From: Akkermansiaceae bacterium UBA4145
GTDB lineage: Bacteria; Verrucomicrobiota; Verrucomicrobiia; Verrucomicrobiales; Akkermansiaceae
Assembly: GCA_002380675.1 (NCBI GenBank)
Contig: DFWB01000176.1
Span: 1-6,229, forward strand
Reading direction: 5' to 3'
Length of the DNA stretch: 6,229 nt
In this document: positions 5,843 through 6,229 of the stretch, one piece after another
Layout of the letters: the number at the start of each line of letters is the position of its first letter
Numbering within the stretch: position 1 is the first letter of the stretch
Notes under the pieces: model-generated
Seen by the model: the letters and a program-made list of their open reading frames with translations, nothing else
The model's database searches: none
What the model was told of the DNA's origin: nothing
Made by a program: the position numbers and the translations under genes

Positions 5843-6229
5843 ATGAACGAGCATCGAATCGGGATTATTATGAACGGCGTCACCGGGCGCATGGGGACCA
5901 ACCAACATCTCGTGCGGTCGATCTTGGCCATCAGAGAGCAGGGAGGCGTAGTGTGCGGGGATAAGAGAATCATTCCGGAAGTGGTGTTGACCGGACGCAA
6001 CGAGGCCAAATTACAGAATCTGGCTGAGCGTTATGGGGTAGATAACTATACGACAGATCTAGATGCGGTCCTTAGCAACGAGACCTACTCTATCTTTTTC
6101 GATGCCTCAGGAACTCCTTACAGGGTGAGCTTCCTTGAGCGGGCGATTGAGGCGGGAAAACACATCTACTGCGAAAAGCCCACTGCAAATGCTTATGGGG
6201 AAGCACTCGCTATTGCCGAGAAGGCAGAG
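5843..6229 (+). CDS. Gfo/Idh/MocA-family NAD(P)-dependent oxidoreductase (3' end not in window)
   Basis: N-terminal 129 residues of a sugar or inositol dehydrogenase-type protein; the frame is open at the right edge. Full-length members are usually about 340-390 residues, so roughly two thirds is missing. Rossmann nucleotide loop: IGIIMNGVTGRMGTNQHL (6-23). Second strand region VVLTGRNEAKLQNLAERYG (47-65), where the acidic or basic residue after the strand would set NAD versus NADP preference; here it is TGRN, hinting at NADP. The signature EKP is at 111-113 in IYCEKPTA, and its lysine is catalytic in the family. ATG 5843 puts the Rossmann strand at residue 6, as in relatives I remember. GTG 5768 would add 25 residues (STRPTFSAATQ...) and has the better ribosome-binding purine tract, so the start is uncertain. 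Third gene of the cluster, 105 nt after the isomerase; probably oxidises or reduces the sugar handled by its neighbours. The GVTGRMG loop resembles DapB, but EKP rules that out. Confidence 0.9.
   Translation, partial: MNEHRIGIIMNGVTGRMGTNQHLVRSILAIREQGGVVCGDKRIIPEVVLTGRNEAKLQNLAERYGVDNYTTDLDAVLSNETYSIFFDASGTPYRVSFLERAIEAGKHIYCEKPTANAYGEALAIAEKAE

Noticed and set aside
5843..6229. DapB (dihydrodipicolinate reductase) because of GVTGRMG next to a DapA-like gene
   Set aside because: The EKP signature and the overall N-terminal pattern fit Gfo/Idh/MocA, and the DapA-like neighbour lacks canonical DapA residues, so lysine biosynthesis is not supported.

Overview
The window (about 55-57% GC by eye) looks like part of a bacterial chromosome, probably from a Verrucomicrobiota or Planctomycetota-type heterotroph. 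I infer this from the gene types: an exported formylglycine sulfatase, a membrane-anchored double LamG-like protein with a long Pro/Glu linker, and a DapA-like / sugar-isomerase-like / Gfo-Idh-MocA set. No rRNA or other taxonomic marker is present, so the phylum is not proven. I saw no tRNA, rRNA, CRISPR array, insertion sequence or phage gene.

Layout. Left part (2-2131, +): the 3' portion of a gene, open at the left edge, for a one-pass membrane protein with two LamG/concanavalin-like domains. It converges with a sulfatase gene on the minus strand (2138-3679), with only 6 nt between the two stop codons. The sulfatase has a signal peptide and a complete CTPSR formylglycine motif; its overall pattern resembles the N-sulfoglucosamine sulfohydrolase (SGSH) branch. 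A divergent, relatively A+T-rich intergenic region (about 3680-3889) separates it from a rightward cluster: a DapA-superfamily lyase/aldolase-like protein (3890-4843), a xylose-isomerase-like TIM-barrel sugar isomerase/epimerase (4913-5737) and the first 129 residues of a Gfo/Idh/MocA dehydrogenase (5843-6229, cut by the right edge).

How the genes may work together. The three rightward proteins lack signal peptides and are probably cytoplasmic. They are spaced 69 and 105 nt apart and are likely co-transcribed, although each gap contains an inverted repeat. Gfo/Idh dehydrogenase, AP-endonuclease-2-like isomerase and DapA-like lyase is a sensible tool-kit for oxidising, isomerising and cleaving an unusual sugar or sugar acid. 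The divergent sulfatase could remove sulfate from the same substrate outside the cytoplasm, but this link rests on position alone. No transporter, kinase, glycoside hydrolase, polysaccharide lyase or regulator lies inside the window, so the substrate cannot be named.

Nothing here is clearly a new system. The most useful points are the non-canonical active site of the DapA-like protein, the SGSH-like sulfatase beside the catabolic cassette, the strong GNRA-capped hairpin after a double stop codon between the first two cassette genes, and the ambiguous start of the dehydrogenase.
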